33,817 nucleotides of DNA from assembly GCA_021785175.1 (NCBI GenBank), contig JAJYGH010000074.1, positions 1 through 33,817 of the forward strand, given 5' to 3'. The notes under the pieces are model-generated. The model ran no database searches and was not told the DNA's origin. It worked only from the letters and a program-made list of their open reading frames with translations. This stretch comes from Chloroflexota bacterium. GTDB taxonomy: Bacteria; Chloroflexota; Limnocylindria; Limnocylindrales; CSP1-4. Shown here in pieces: positions 7,354 to 15,264 of this stretch (within the stretch, counting starts at the first letter, position 1; the number at the start of each line of letters is the position of its first letter). The position numbers were made by a program, and so were the translations under genes.

Positions 7354-8736
7354 GTGACGCAGCTTGTCGGCTACGAAGCCCTGGACGCACGCGAGCTGCG
7401 TGGCTTCCACCTACGTCTGACGTTCCTCTCGGCAGCGGGCATGTTCCTCGACGGGTACGACCTGACGGTCATCGCCGTGGCCCTGCCGTTCGTCTCCAAG
7501 CAGTTCGCCATCCCCGCCGCCCTGCAGGGACTCGTCGGCTCCTCGGCCGTCATCGGCATGCTCGTGGGGTCGCTGTTCCTCGGTCGGCTCACCGACAGCA
7601 TCGGCCGACGCACGATGTACCTCGTCGACCTGCTGTTCTTCGTCGTCTTCGCCGTCCTGGCGGCGGTGTCGCAGAACGTCTGGCAGTTGATCCTGTTCCG
7701 GATCCTGCTGGGCCTCGGCATCGGCGCGGACTACCCGATCTCGTCCACGCTGCTGGCCGAGTTCAGTCCCACCGGGCGTCGCGGCCGGCTCGTGACCGCC
7801 CTCGGCGCCACGTGGTTCGTCGGGGCTCTGGTCGCCTATCTCGTCGGAATGGCGTTCCTGCCGCTGGGAGGCAGCGCCTGGCGGTGGATGCTCCTGATGG
7901 GCGCCCTGTTCGCCCTCGTCGTGCTGACACTCCGGCGCGAAATCCCGGAGTCGCCTCGATGGCTGCAGGCCCGCGGCCGGGACGAGGAGGCCAGCGCGGT
8001 CGTCCGGCAGGTCACCGGCCGCGCCGACGTCCAGCTCGACGTCGCGCCCAGTGCCCCCGGGCGGTCCTGGCTCGAGCTCTTCTCGAAGAGCCTGATCCGC
8101 GCCACGATCTTCGGCTGTGGGTTCTGGTTCGCCTACGACGTCGCGTTCTACGGCATCAGCATCTACACCCCGACGATCCTCAGCAGCTTCACGCACGGCT
8201 CGACGCTCAACGCCTACGCGGGGTCCGCCGCGGTGGCCCTGCTCGGGCTCATCGGCGCCGGCATCGGGCTCGTCCTCGTCGACGGCTGGGGGCGCCGGCC
8301 GCTGATCATCACGTCGTTCGCGGGCCTGACGGTCTCCCTCGTCGCCCTCGCCCTCTTCCCGTCGCCGGCCTTCATCGCCCTCGTGGTGCTGTTCGCCGCG
8401 GCCGAGCTGTTCGCGAACATGGGTCCCGGCGTGCTGGACTTCGTGTACCTGACCGAGCTGTTCCCGACCGGGCTGCGCGCGAGCGGGAGCGGACTCGGGA
8501 CCGCGGTCAGCCGCGTCGGCGCGATCCTCGGGATCCTCGTCTTCCCGAACCTCGTGAAGGCGTGGGGGCTCGGCGGCGCACTCTGGCTGTTCGTGGCGGC
8601 GGCCGTCCTCGGTCTGGTCGTCTCCGTGCTCCTCGCGCCCGAGACGAAGGACGTGACGCTGGAGCGGATCAGCGGAGGACCTTTCGGTGGCACGCGTCCC
8701 GTGGTCGCCCCGGAGGGTTCAGGGGCCACCCGGTGA
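7354..8736 (+). CDS. MFS transporter
   Basis: This 460-residue protein with about twelve membrane helices is a proton-coupled importer or exporter. The signature loop between helices 2 and 3 reads GRLTDSIGRRTMYL, and GLGIGADYPISSTLLAEF resembles the GGDYPLS motif of phosphate:H+ symporters (PHS family), although related sugar and organic acid porters look similar. A second half-signature occurs as DGWGRRPLI, and the C-terminal half has YLTELFPTGLRASGSG. I start it at GTG 7354, with GGAGGAAG (7341-7348) just upstream; the upstream in-frame codons lie in the leader. It overlaps the next gene by GTGA and is the first gene after a strong promoter. Substrate is unknown: phosphate, phosphoester or a carboxylate are all possible. 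Confidence 0.9.
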   Translation: MTQLVGYEALDARELRGFHLRLTFLSAAGMFLDGYDLTVIAVALPFVSKQFAIPAALQGLVGSSAVIGMLVGSLFLGRLTDSIGRRTMYLVDLLFFVVFAVLAAVSQNVWQLILFRILLGLGIGADYPISSTLLAEFSPTGRRGRLVTALGATWFVGALVAYLVGMAFLPLGGSAWRWMLLMGALFALVVLTLRREIPESPRWLQARGRDEEASAVVRQVTGRADVQLDVAPSAPGRSWLELFSKSLIRATIFGCGFWFAYDVAFYGISIYTPTILSSFTHGSTLNAYAGSAAVALLGLIGAGIGLVLVDGWGRRPLIITSFAGLTVSLVALALFPSPAFIALVVLFAAAELFANMGPGVLDFVYLTELFPTGLRASGSGLGTAVSRVGAILGILVFPNLVKAWGLGGALWLFVAAAVLGLVVSVLLAPETKDVTLERISGGPFGGTRPVVAPEGSGATR

Positions 8737-9584
8737 CCGCGAGTGAAGCACGGGCACCCCGGCCGGCGGCGGAGGGGCCTGACGCCGCGATCACGCTGAC
8801 CGTTCTCGGCTGCCGGTCTGGCGCGCCCGACGCCGGCTCGCCCTGTTCGGGATACGTCCTCACGTCGGGCGCGGGCTCGATCCTCGTGGACTGCGGGTCG
8901 GGAATCGCCGCCGCGCTCGCCCGGAGCGGGCTCGACGAAGGACTGCGCGGGGTCGTCGTCACGCACGTCCACGCGGACCACAGCCTCGACCTCGTCGCGC
9001 TCGCCTATGGCCGGCGGTTTCCCCGGCCGCACGCGGAGCGGCTGCCGCTCTGGCTTCCCGATGCGAGCCTCGACCGGGTCGACAGGCTCGACGACCTGTT
9101 CGGTATCCCGACGCTGCCGGACCTCGCCAGGCCGATCGCGCAGTCGTTCGACGTCCGTCCGCTCCGGCTGGACGGAGCGGACGAGATCGAGGTCATGCCG
9201 GGGCTCCGGATGGCGGCCTTCCCTGCCAGGCATGCCGTCCCCAGCGCCGCCCTGCGCTTCTCATGCGAGTCGGGGACGATCGCCTTCTCCTCCGACACCA
9301 GCTGGACCGAGGGGGTGCTGCAGGCTGCCGACCACGCCGACCTGTTCGTGTGCGAGGCGACCTACCTTGAGGCGACGGAGCAGGAGCTCGAGGGGCACGG
9401 CCACCTCACCGCCGAGCTGGCCGGGCGGCTCGCCGCAGAGGCGTCGGTGCGCCATCTGCTGCTGACCCACCTCAGCAGCTGGCGCGATGCGGAGGCGACC
9501 CTGGCCGTCGCTCGCTCGGCCGCCCCGGGCATGGCCCACATCTCCCTCGCGCGGCCTGGCGCCACCTGGACCGTCGGCGCCTGA
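8733..9584 (+). CDS. Metallo-beta-lactamase-fold hydrolase (RNase Z/phosphodiesterase-like)
   Basis: This 283-residue metal-dependent hydrolase starts at a GTG overlapping the MFS stop. It begins the fold with LTVLGCRSGAP, as in RNase Z and related cyclic phosphodiesterases, continues with ILVDCGSG, then the metal-binding HVHADH (78-83, with D82/H83), an AAFPARHAVPSAALRF strand region with a second-site histidine, FSSDTSW carrying the bridging Asp, CEATYLE, GHLTAELAGRLA and a final LLLTHLSSW. It lacks the long exosite arm of true tRNase Z, so I expect a phosphodiesterase or sulfatase-like activity on a small substrate. Translation is probably coupled to the transporter gene, which suggests that the hydrolase acts on what the transporter brings in. 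Confidence 0.88.
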   Translation: MTASEARAPRPAAEGPDAAITLTVLGCRSGAPDAGSPCSGYVLTSGAGSILVDCGSGIAAALARSGLDEGLRGVVVTHVHADHSLDLVALAYGRRFPRPHAERLPLWLPDASLDRVDRLDDLFGIPTLPDLARPIAQSFDVRPLRLDGADEIEVMPGLRMAAFPARHAVPSAALRFSCESGTIAFSSDTSWTEGVLQAADHADLFVCEATYLEATEQELEGHGHLTAELAGRLAAEASVRHLLLTHLSSWRDAEATLAVARSAAPGMAHISLARPGATWTVGA

Positions 9585-9614
9585 CGGCGCCAGCGCTGCC
9601 GGCCGGACGCCCGG

Positions 9615-10574
9615 ATGCTCGATGTTCTGCTCCTGGTAGTGGCGGCGCTCGCATTCGCCGTGGTCAGCGGCGCCAACGACGGCGCGACCCTCATCTCGCT
9701 GAGCCTGCCGAACGTCGCGTTCCGGCCCCTGCTCTCCGTGGCGATCCTCGCGCTCGCCGTGGCGACCGTCCCGCTCGTCGTCGGGGCCCGCGTGGCGGAG
9801 ACGCTCGCGCGTGGGCTCGTGCCGTTCGAGGGACGGGAGGGCAAGGCCCTGTACCTGGCGGCCGTGGTTGTCGCCCTCGTCGTCACGCTCACGCTCACGC
9901 GCCGAGGGCTCTCCACGAGCCTGATGCTTGCGCTGATCGGATCGATCATCGGGACAGGGCTCGGCCGGAACCTCGGTGTGGACTGGGGGACGGTCGGGCA
10001 CGTGATCGTGATCGGCCTCGCGGCGCCGATCGCGAGCGGGGTCCTGGGCCTGCTTGTGAGCCGGGCCCTCGCGTGGCTGCCGCGCGGGTGGCGGAACCTC
10101 CGCCTCGTCGGAGGCATGTCGTTCCTGCTCCAGTCCGCAGCCTACGCGACCAACGATGGTCAGAAGATGATCGCGATCTTCGCGATCGCGCTCGGGCTCG
10201 GACCGGGCGGCCGCGTGCTCGTCGCGCCGTGGTCGCAGGCGCTGCTCGGCCTCGCATTCGGCCTGGGGACGCTGCTGGGGATCGACCGGGTCGCCCGGCG
10301 CCTCGGGCTCGAGATCCTCCACGTCCGGACGCTGCATTCCGTCTCGTCCGAGGCGGCGTCCGCCGTGGCCGTGTTCGGCGGTGCGCTGCTCGGCGCGCCG
10401 GTGTCCATGACGCAGTCGGCGACGGCGGCGGTCATCGGTGCCGGCGTCAGCCAGACCTTCTGGCGGGTGCGCTGGGAACAGGCCGCGCGGATCGGCGCGG
10501 CCTGGGTGCTGACGCTTCCGACGGCGGTGCTGGTCGGCGCCGTGCTGGCGCGTGCGCTGATGTTCGTCCCATGA
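9615..10574 (+). CDS. Inorganic phosphate transporter, Pit (PHO4) family
   Basis: This 319-residue low-affinity phosphate permease has about ten membrane helices. The two PHO4 signature repeats are visible: SGANDGATLIS near the N-terminus and SAAYATNDGQKMIAIFAIAL in the second half, followed by LHSVSSEAASAVAVFG, a further conserved family segment. It is somewhat shorter than E. coli PitA, which has a large insert. ATG at 9615 lies 30 bp after the previous stop and lacks a convincing ribosome site, so coupling within a longer message is likely. Its stop overlaps the start of the PhoU-like gene (ATGA), the usual partner of Pit proteins. Confidence 0.93.
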   Translation: MLDVLLLVVAALAFAVVSGANDGATLISLSLPNVAFRPLLSVAILALAVATVPLVVGARVAETLARGLVPFEGREGKALYLAAVVVALVVTLTLTRRGLSTSLMLALIGSIIGTGLGRNLGVDWGTVGHVIVIGLAAPIASGVLGLLVSRALAWLPRGWRNLRLVGGMSFLLQSAAYATNDGQKMIAIFAIALGLGPGGRVLVAPWSQALLGLAFGLGTLLGIDRVARRLGLEILHVRTLHSVSSEAASAVAVFGGALLGAPVSMTQSATAAVIGAGVSQTFWRVRWEQAARIGAAWVLTLPTAVLVGAVLARALMFVP

Positions 10575-11239
10575 AGCTCAACCTGCTGCGCGTGATCCGC
10601 GACCTGGGCGGCGCATCCAGCCGCCGGTTCGTCGAGCTGCTGTCGGGCCATCTGGATGCGACCCTGGAGGGGGCGGTGCTCGCGGAGCGCGCGGTCCGGG
10701 GCGGTCTCTCGTGGGAGCAGGCGCGCGCCGAGATGGTCGACATCGAGCATCGCGGCGACGGATTGCGGCGCGAGCTGATCCTGGAGCTGTCGTCGGAGAT
10801 CGTGACGCCGCTCGACCGCGAGGATCTGTTCCGCGTGTCCCGCTCGATCGACGACGTGCTCGACAACCTCCGCGACTTCGTCCGGGAGTGCGACCTCTTC
10901 GCGGTCGAGGATGCCTTGCCGACCGCGCCGACGCTCGCCGCGATTCGCGTCGCCGTGCTCGAGCTGCGCGGGGCGATCGGGCTGATGGAGGACAGGCCGG
11001 AGCGGATGAACGGACAGGCGCTGGCGGCGCACAAGGCCGCGAACGCGATCCGCCGCTCGTACGAGGTCGCTCTCACGGAGCTGTTCCGCGGCCCGCTCAC
11101 GATGGAGGCGCTCAAGGTACGCGAGGTCCTGCGTCGGCTCGACGTGGTCGGGCTCCGCATCGGCGAGGCTGCGGACGCGCTGTCGGACGCGTCCGTGAAG
11201 CGGAGCGCCGGGGGCGTTGCAGTGCGGGGCCCGGGGTAA
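10571..11239 (+). CDS. PhoU-like DUF47 family protein, Pit accessory
   Basis: This 222-residue all-helical cytoplasmic protein belongs to the PhoU_div/DUF47 family that is almost always encoded next to a Pit transporter. Visible features are VDIEHRGDGLRRELILEL (an E.xxD metal-binding helix of PhoU proteins), TPLDREDLFRVSRSIDDVLDNL and a second helical bundle ending in VLRRLDVVGLRIGEAADAL. These match the family closely. The start ATG overlaps the Pit stop. The likely role is to gate or stabilise the transporter and sense intracellular phosphate or metal. No gene follows for 213 bp. Confidence 0.92.
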   Translation: MKLNLLRVIRDLGGASSRRFVELLSGHLDATLEGAVLAERAVRGGLSWEQARAEMVDIEHRGDGLRRELILELSSEIVTPLDREDLFRVSRSIDDVLDNLRDFVRECDLFAVEDALPTAPTLAAIRVAVLELRGAIGLMEDRPERMNGQALAAHKAANAIRRSYEVALTELFRGPLTMEALKVREVLRRLDVVGLRIGEAADALSDASVKRSAGGVAVRGPG

Positions 11240-11347
11240 CCGGCGTGGCCGCGCCGCGCGCGCCCGGCAGCGCGGTGGACAGGGCGGCCCAGCGGACGCG
11301 GCCGGGACGTCTTCTCGACCTGACCTCTCGCTTGCTGGCAATGGCGT

Positions 11348-11382
11348 CTCAAATTGTGAGGAAGCTGCCACGGTCATTACAG
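11348..11382 (+). promoter_or_regulatory. Candidate promoter/operator before DUF3311-SSS genes
   Basis: In the 213-bp gap 11240-11452 an AT-richer patch holds a near-palindrome with CTCA and TGAG arms (11348-11360) overlapping TTGTGA (11354-11359), and TTACAG follows 17 bp later (11377-11382). The -10 match is weak. Transcription would start about 65 bases before the ATG at 11453. Nothing else is seen in this gap. Confidence 0.3.
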
Positions 11383-11452
11383 CCGCGTCGATTGACCGGC
11401 AGCGGGCCTCGCCGCCACTCTCGTCTCCCGATCCGCCGAAACGGAGGCTGCG

Positions 11453-11674
11453 ATGCGTCCCCGCAACTGGCTCCTGGTCGTCCTCCTCATCCCCTTCGCC
11501 GCGGTGCTGTGGCCGCCGCTGTACGCGCACCCGAAACCGACGATCCTGGGGATGCCGATGTTCATCTGGTACCAGTTCGCCTGGGCCATCATCACCGCCG
11601 TGTTGACGATCGTCGTGTACGCGCTGCAGGAGCGCGGCGAGGCCGCGTCGACGGAGCGCGACGATGCACGCTGA
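11453..11674 (+). CDS. DUF3311 small membrane protein
   Basis: This is a 73-residue protein with two membrane helices: LLVVLLIPFAAVLWPPLY and MFIWYQFAWAIITAVLTIVV. The pattern LIPF...WPPLY, then GMPMFIWYQ and a closing short charged tail is the DUF3311 family, which is encoded beside sodium:solute symporters (as in the B. subtilis yhjC-yhjB pair). It is likely a small partner subunit for assembly or activity of the symporter. GGAGG (11443-11447) lies five bases before the ATG. The stop overlaps the symporter start by 11 bases. Confidence 0.88.
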   Translation: MRPRNWLLVVLLIPFAAVLWPPLYAHPKPTILGMPMFIWYQFAWAIITAVLTIVVYALQERGEAASTERDDAR

Positions 11675-13142
11675 CGAGATCCTCATCTTCGCCGCGTTCG
11701 GGCTCGTGGTGACCGGGATCGGGTTCTTCGCCGCGCGCTGGCAGCGGGGGGACCTCGACCTCATCGAGGAGTGGGGTCTCGCCGGTCGCCGGTTCGGGAC
11801 CGTGGTCACCTGGTTCCTGCTCGGTGGCGACCTGTACACCGCCTACACGTTCGTCGCGGTGCCGGCACTCGTGTTCGGGTCCGGCGCACTCGGCCTGTTC
11901 GCCCTCCCCTACACGATCATCGTGTACCCGCTCGTGTTCGTCGTGATGCCGAAGCTGTGGCAGGTGGCGCGCGACCACGGGCACGTCACCGCCGCCGACT
12001 ACGTGAAGGACCGGTTCGACAGCCGCGGCCTCGCGCTGCTCATCGCGATCACCGGGATCGTCGCGACGATGCCGTACATCGCGCTCCAGATCCTCGGCAT
12101 CGCCGTGGTCATCCAGGTCCTCGGCATCAACATCGAGGCGGCGCTGCTCATCGCGTTCCTGGCCCTCGCGGTCTTCACGTACGTCAGCGGGCTCCGGGCG
12201 CCGGCGCTCATCGCGCTCGTCAAGGACGCGATGATCTGGATCACCGTGCTCGTCGCGATCGTCGTGATCCCGGCGAAGCTCGGCGGGTTCCCGGCGATCT
12301 TCGCGAAGGTCCCCGCGTCGAAGCTGAACCTCCCGCCGGCCCTGTTCGCCGGCTACTCGACGCTCGCGCTTGGCTCCGCGCTGGCGCTGTTCCTGTACCC
12401 GCACGCGATCACAGGGACGTTCGCCTCGAAGAGCCAGCGCGTCATCAAGCGCAACAGCGCGTTCCTGCCCGCCTACTCGTTCCTGCTCGGGCTCATCGCG
12501 CTGTTCGGCTACATGGCGATCGCGGCTGGCATCAAGCCGGTCGCGCCGTACGGCGCCAACAGCGCCGTTCCGCTGCTCATCCAGTTCGCGTTCCCGACCT
12601 GGTTCGCCGGGTTTGCGCTGGCGGCGATCGCGATCGGCGCGCTGGTGCCCGCCTCGGTCATGTCGATCGCGGCGGCGAACCTGTTCACGCGCAACATCTG
12701 GACCGAGTACGTGCGGCCCCACGCGACCCCGCGCGAGGAATCCCAGGTGTCGAAGATCGTGTCGCTGCTCGTGAAGGTCGGGGCCGTCGGATTCATCCTC
12801 ATCCCGGGACTGACGAAGTACGCGATCACGCTCCAGCTCGCCGGCGGCGTGTGGATCCTGCAGACGCTGCCTGCGGTCTTCCTCGCGCTGTACGTACGCC
12901 GCCTCGATCGCTGGGCGGTCGGGCTCGGCTGGCTCGCCGGCATGGTGAGCGGCACGTACTGGCTGGTCGCGAACGGGTTCAGCAGCTCGCTGACGGCCTA
13001 CCCGATCGGGGGCGCCGCGGGCACGAAGATGTACATCGGGCTCGTGGCGTTTGCGATCAACCTGGTCGTGGTCGTCGCGGGCAGCGCCATCGCGATCGCG
13101 ACGCGCGGCCGGGAGGCGCGGCCGGAACGGACGATGGCCTGA
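11664..13142 (+). CDS. Sodium:solute symporter (SSS) family transporter
   Basis: This 492-residue transporter has about thirteen membrane helices and should import an organic solute with sodium. Family hallmarks: a short N-terminal helix, then DLIEEWGLAGRRFGTVVTWFLLGGDLYTAYTFV, where the GRR/GG.. pattern marks the first helix pair; HVTAADYVKDRF; a YVSGLRAPALIALVKDAMIW segment that corresponds to the conserved G.LRAV...D; and KRNSAFLPAYSFLLG, similar to the R.....P. core motif. SSS relatives with a DUF3311 partner carry carboxylates or unknown solutes. ATG at 11664 has GGAG upstream and the gene overlaps the DUF3311 gene, so they are co-translated. Confidence 0.92.
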   Translation: MHADEILIFAAFGLVVTGIGFFAARWQRGDLDLIEEWGLAGRRFGTVVTWFLLGGDLYTAYTFVAVPALVFGSGALGLFALPYTIIVYPLVFVVMPKLWQVARDHGHVTAADYVKDRFDSRGLALLIAITGIVATMPYIALQILGIAVVIQVLGINIEAALLIAFLALAVFTYVSGLRAPALIALVKDAMIWITVLVAIVVIPAKLGGFPAIFAKVPASKLNLPPALFAGYSTLALGSALALFLYPHAITGTFASKSQRVIKRNSAFLPAYSFLLGLIALFGYMAIAAGIKPVAPYGANSAVPLLIQFAFPTWFAGFALAAIAIGALVPASVMSIAAANLFTRNIWTEYVRPHATPREESQVSKIVSLLVKVGAVGFILIPGLTKYAITLQLAGGVWILQTLPAVFLALYVRRLDRWAVGLGWLAGMVSGTYWLVANGFSSSLTAYPIGGAAGTKMYIGLVAFAINLVVVVAGSAIAIATRGREARPERTMA

Positions 13143-13179
13143 CGTTCCGGGGCCGCCCGCGACCGCGGCGCCTCGCCAT

Positions 13180-13198
13180 CCGCCCGTGATGCGGGCGG
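13180..13198 (+). terminator. Hairpin after the symporter gene
   Basis: CCGCCCG (13180-13186), a 5-base loop and CGGGCGG (13192-13198) form a perfect 7-bp GC stem 38 bp after the symporter stop. There is no T-run, so it may act as a weak or Rho-assisted terminator only. Confidence 0.35.
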
Positions 13199-13288
13199 TC
13201 ATGGCGTGCATGAGCGGGCGGGCCACCAGCTGCCGGCGCTCGTCGCCGAGTTCGTGCGGCTCCGAGAGGCGATCCGCGGGCGCTCGGG

Positions 13289-13294
13289 TAGCCT
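13289..13294 (+). promoter_or_regulatory. -10-like box adjoining a start codon (leaderless candidate)
   Basis: TAGCCT lies six bases before the GTG at 13301, so transcription would begin at or next to the start codon. No ribosome site is present. Confidence 0.4.
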
Positions 13295-13300
13295 TGAGCC

Positions 13301-14101
13301 GTGAAGCGCACCTACTACACGCACCGATACGAAGGCTCGGAGAACGGCCCGTGCGAGGCACGTGGCACGGTGAGCGAACCCGTGCTGGGGCGCCCTGGAT
13401 ACCTGACGGTCGACGGCGTGCGGGTGAGCGACGCGCCATGCGGGCTCCCGCGGATCGTCCATGAACAGGGGCCGCTGGCCCATCACGCCACCACTCCCCG
13501 GACGGTTCGGGTCGATGACGTGGACCTGCGGCGGATGCGGCGCGCGGATGCCCCGGCCGGGCGGCGGATCCAGGAGGCACGCGCCGCCGCGCCGCCGCCG
13601 AAACGGCGGTCGAGCAGGTCGACGGTCGACGGCGTCGAGAGCCGCCCGGACGACATCCGCGTCCTCGTGCCCCGCGACGTGCTCGACCGGCTCGCGAGGC
13701 GGGGCAGCACGGAGCTCGTCACGGACCACTCGCGTCGCCTGCTCCGCACGCGCTCCGAGCATCCGTGGCCGCTGCTCGTCGTGGGCGAGCGCGACGCGGT
13801 CGTGGAGTTCGCGCAGCCACGGGAGGCGCTGCAGCTGCTGCGCGCGAGGCCGTCGCAACGGGCGCGACTGTCGGGCGAGCGGCGGTTGGTGGCGGAACGG
13901 CTGACGGCGGCCCTCGCTCGAGCGGCGCAGACCGACGACGCGGACACACGGACGCGGATCATGGTCGATGCGGTGCAGGCGGCCAGCGTGCGGCTGGGCT
14001 CGGCCGAGGCGCGCTCGTTCCGCCCGGAGCACCGGGAGCGGCCGCGCGAGTCCGTGCGGGTCGTGACCGGCGGCCTGCCCGCACTCCGTCCGCGCCGCTA
14101 G
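13301..14101 (+). CDS. Unrecognised protein (266 aa)
   Basis: I do not recognise this family. The frame shows strong third-position GC throughout and is longer and more protein-like than the opposite frame (13199-14032, minus), which is Arg/Pro/His-rich noise. The N-terminal part (about 1-60) holds short patches such as KRTYYTHRYEG and GYLTVDGVRV; residues 60-110 are a basic, Pro/Arg-rich linker; from about 118 there is a compact region starting DDIRVLVPRDVLDRLARRG, with a strand WPLLVVGERDAVVEFAQP and long helices including RRLVAERLTAALARAAQ. No signal peptide or membrane helix is seen. The GTG start has no Shine-Dalgarno but has TAGCCT six bases upstream. The product is likely cytoplasmic; I propose no function. 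Confidence 0.55.
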   Translation: MKRTYYTHRYEGSENGPCEARGTVSEPVLGRPGYLTVDGVRVSDAPCGLPRIVHEQGPLAHHATTPRTVRVDDVDLRRMRRADAPAGRRIQEARAAAPPPKRRSSRSTVDGVESRPDDIRVLVPRDVLDRLARRGSTELVTDHSRRLLRTRSEHPWPLLVVGERDAVVEFAQPREALQLLRARPSQRARLSGERRLVAERLTAALARAAQTDDADTRTRIMVDAVQAASVRLGSAEARSFRPEHRERPRESVRVVTGGLPALRPRR

Positions 14102-14280
14102 GCGTCGTCAGGACGCGGCGCCGTCGCGACGGCGAGGCGGGAGACCAGCCGATCGAGGTGTCGAGGCCGACGACGCCGCCGCCCCCGCCCTCGGTGGCGC
14201 GCTTCGCGTCTCACCCCTGATGATCACCGCCCGCGTGTCGCCGGGCTTGCCTCAAGATGCCGGGTCGCGGCGTGGTCCGG

Positions 14281-14286
14281 TACGCT
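14281..14286 (+). promoter_or_regulatory. -10-like box just before the EamA gene
   Basis: TACGCT lies nine bases before the ATG at 14296, and there is no ribosome site. It is the same hexamer as the -10 of the strong promoter at 7306-7311. A leaderless or nearly leaderless transcript is suggested. Confidence 0.4.
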
Positions 14287-14295
14287 GTGCGCCCG

Positions 14296-15264
14296 ATGAC
14301 ACGCCGCGCGCTCGTCCTGTTCGTCCTGATGGCCCTGATCTGGGGCATCCCTTACCTGTTCATCCGCATCGCGGTCACCGGTATCTCGCCCGCCGTGCTC
14401 GTCTTCGCACGCACCGCGATCGGCGCGGCCATCCTGCTGCCTCTCGCGCTGCTGCACGGCGACGTGCGGGCCGTGCTGTCGCGCTGGCGCTGGGTCGTCG
14501 CGTTCGCGGCGGCCGAGATCGGGATCCCGTGGGTCCTGCTCGGGTCCGCCGAGGAGCGCGTCACGAGTTCGCTGGCCGCGCTCCTCATCGCCGGCGTCCC
14601 GCTCGTCGGAGCGGTGCTCGGCGTCGCGACCGGCAGCCGCGAGCGCATCGGGAGGCGGGGCGCGGCCGGGCTCCTCGTCGGGCTGGCGGGCGTGTCCGCG
14701 ATCGTCGGCGTCGACGCCGACGCGGCGAACGTCGGGGCGATCCTCGAGATCGGCGTCGTCGTGGTCGGGTACGCCGTGGGCCCGGCGATCCTGGCGCGCC
14801 GCCTCGACGGCGCGCCCGCGCTCGGCGTGATGTCGCTGGCGCTCGCGCTCTGCGCCGTCGTGTATGCGCCGATCGCGGCGATCCAGCGGCCCGCGGCCCT
14901 GCCACCTGCCGACGTGCTCGCGTCGGTCGCGATCCTCGGTGTGGTGTGCACGGCGCTCGCGTTCGTGCTGTTCGGCGCCCTCGTGGCCGAGATCGGGGCG
15001 GTGCGCGGCACCGTGATCACGTACGTGAACCCCGCGGTGGCGGCCGTGCTCGGCGCGGCCGTGCTGCGCGAGCCACTCACGCTCGGGATGGGCGTCGGGT
15101 TCGGGCTCGTGATCCTCGGGTCGGCGCTCGCAACGTCGCCGGCGGCACCGTCACCGGCACCACTTCCACCGTCACCGGCACCACTTCCCGTGACGTCGGC
15201 GATCGGAGATCCATCTGCAGCACCGGGCCGGCCGGGGCCGGCCGTGGACGAGTCGGCGGTCTGA
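14296..15264 (+). CDS. EamA/DMT-superfamily transporter
   Basis: This 322-residue membrane protein, most likely a metabolite exporter, has ten helices formed by two EamA repeats: the first begins VLMALIWGIPYLFIRIAV with the typical WG.....K-type start, and the second begins AILEIGVVVVGYAVGPAIL. The end of repeat 2 is the conserved VITYVNPAVAAVLGAAVLREPLT. After about residue 280 comes a soluble Pro/Ala/Ser tail partly encoded by a 21-bp tandem duplication. I prefer ATG 14296 to the in-frame ATG at 14257 because the family N-terminus starts there and a -10-like box lies between the two. The substrate is unknown. Confidence 0.88.
   Translation: MTRRALVLFVLMALIWGIPYLFIRIAVTGISPAVLVFARTAIGAAILLPLALLHGDVRAVLSRWRWVVAFAAAEIGIPWVLLGSAEERVTSSLAALLIAGVPLVGAVLGVATGSRERIGRRGAAGLLVGLAGVSAIVGVDADAANVGAILEIGVVVVGYAVGPAILARRLDGAPALGVMSLALALCAVVYAPIAAIQRPAALPPADVLASVAILGVVCTALAFVLFGALVAEIGAVRGTVITYVNPAVAAVLGAAVLREPLTLGMGVGFGLVILGSALATSPAAPSPAPLPPSPAPLPVTSAIGDPSAAPGRPGPAVDESAV
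15146..15187 (+). repeat. 21-bp perfect tandem duplication in the EamA gene
   Basis: Two identical 21-bp copies (15146-15166 and 15167-15187, each starting caccgtcaccgg) encode a repeated Ser-Pro-Ala-Pro-Leu-Pro segment in the C-terminal tail. The unit is in frame. Confidence 0.9.

Noticed and set aside
11354-11382. A strong promoter before the DUF3311 gene
   Set aside because: The -10 (TTACAG) is a poor match, so it is kept only as a low-confidence candidate.
13199-14032. Minus-strand ORF of 277 codons opposite the unrecognised protein
   Set aside because: Arg/Pro/His-rich translation without folded-looking segments; the plus frame has better codon third positions.
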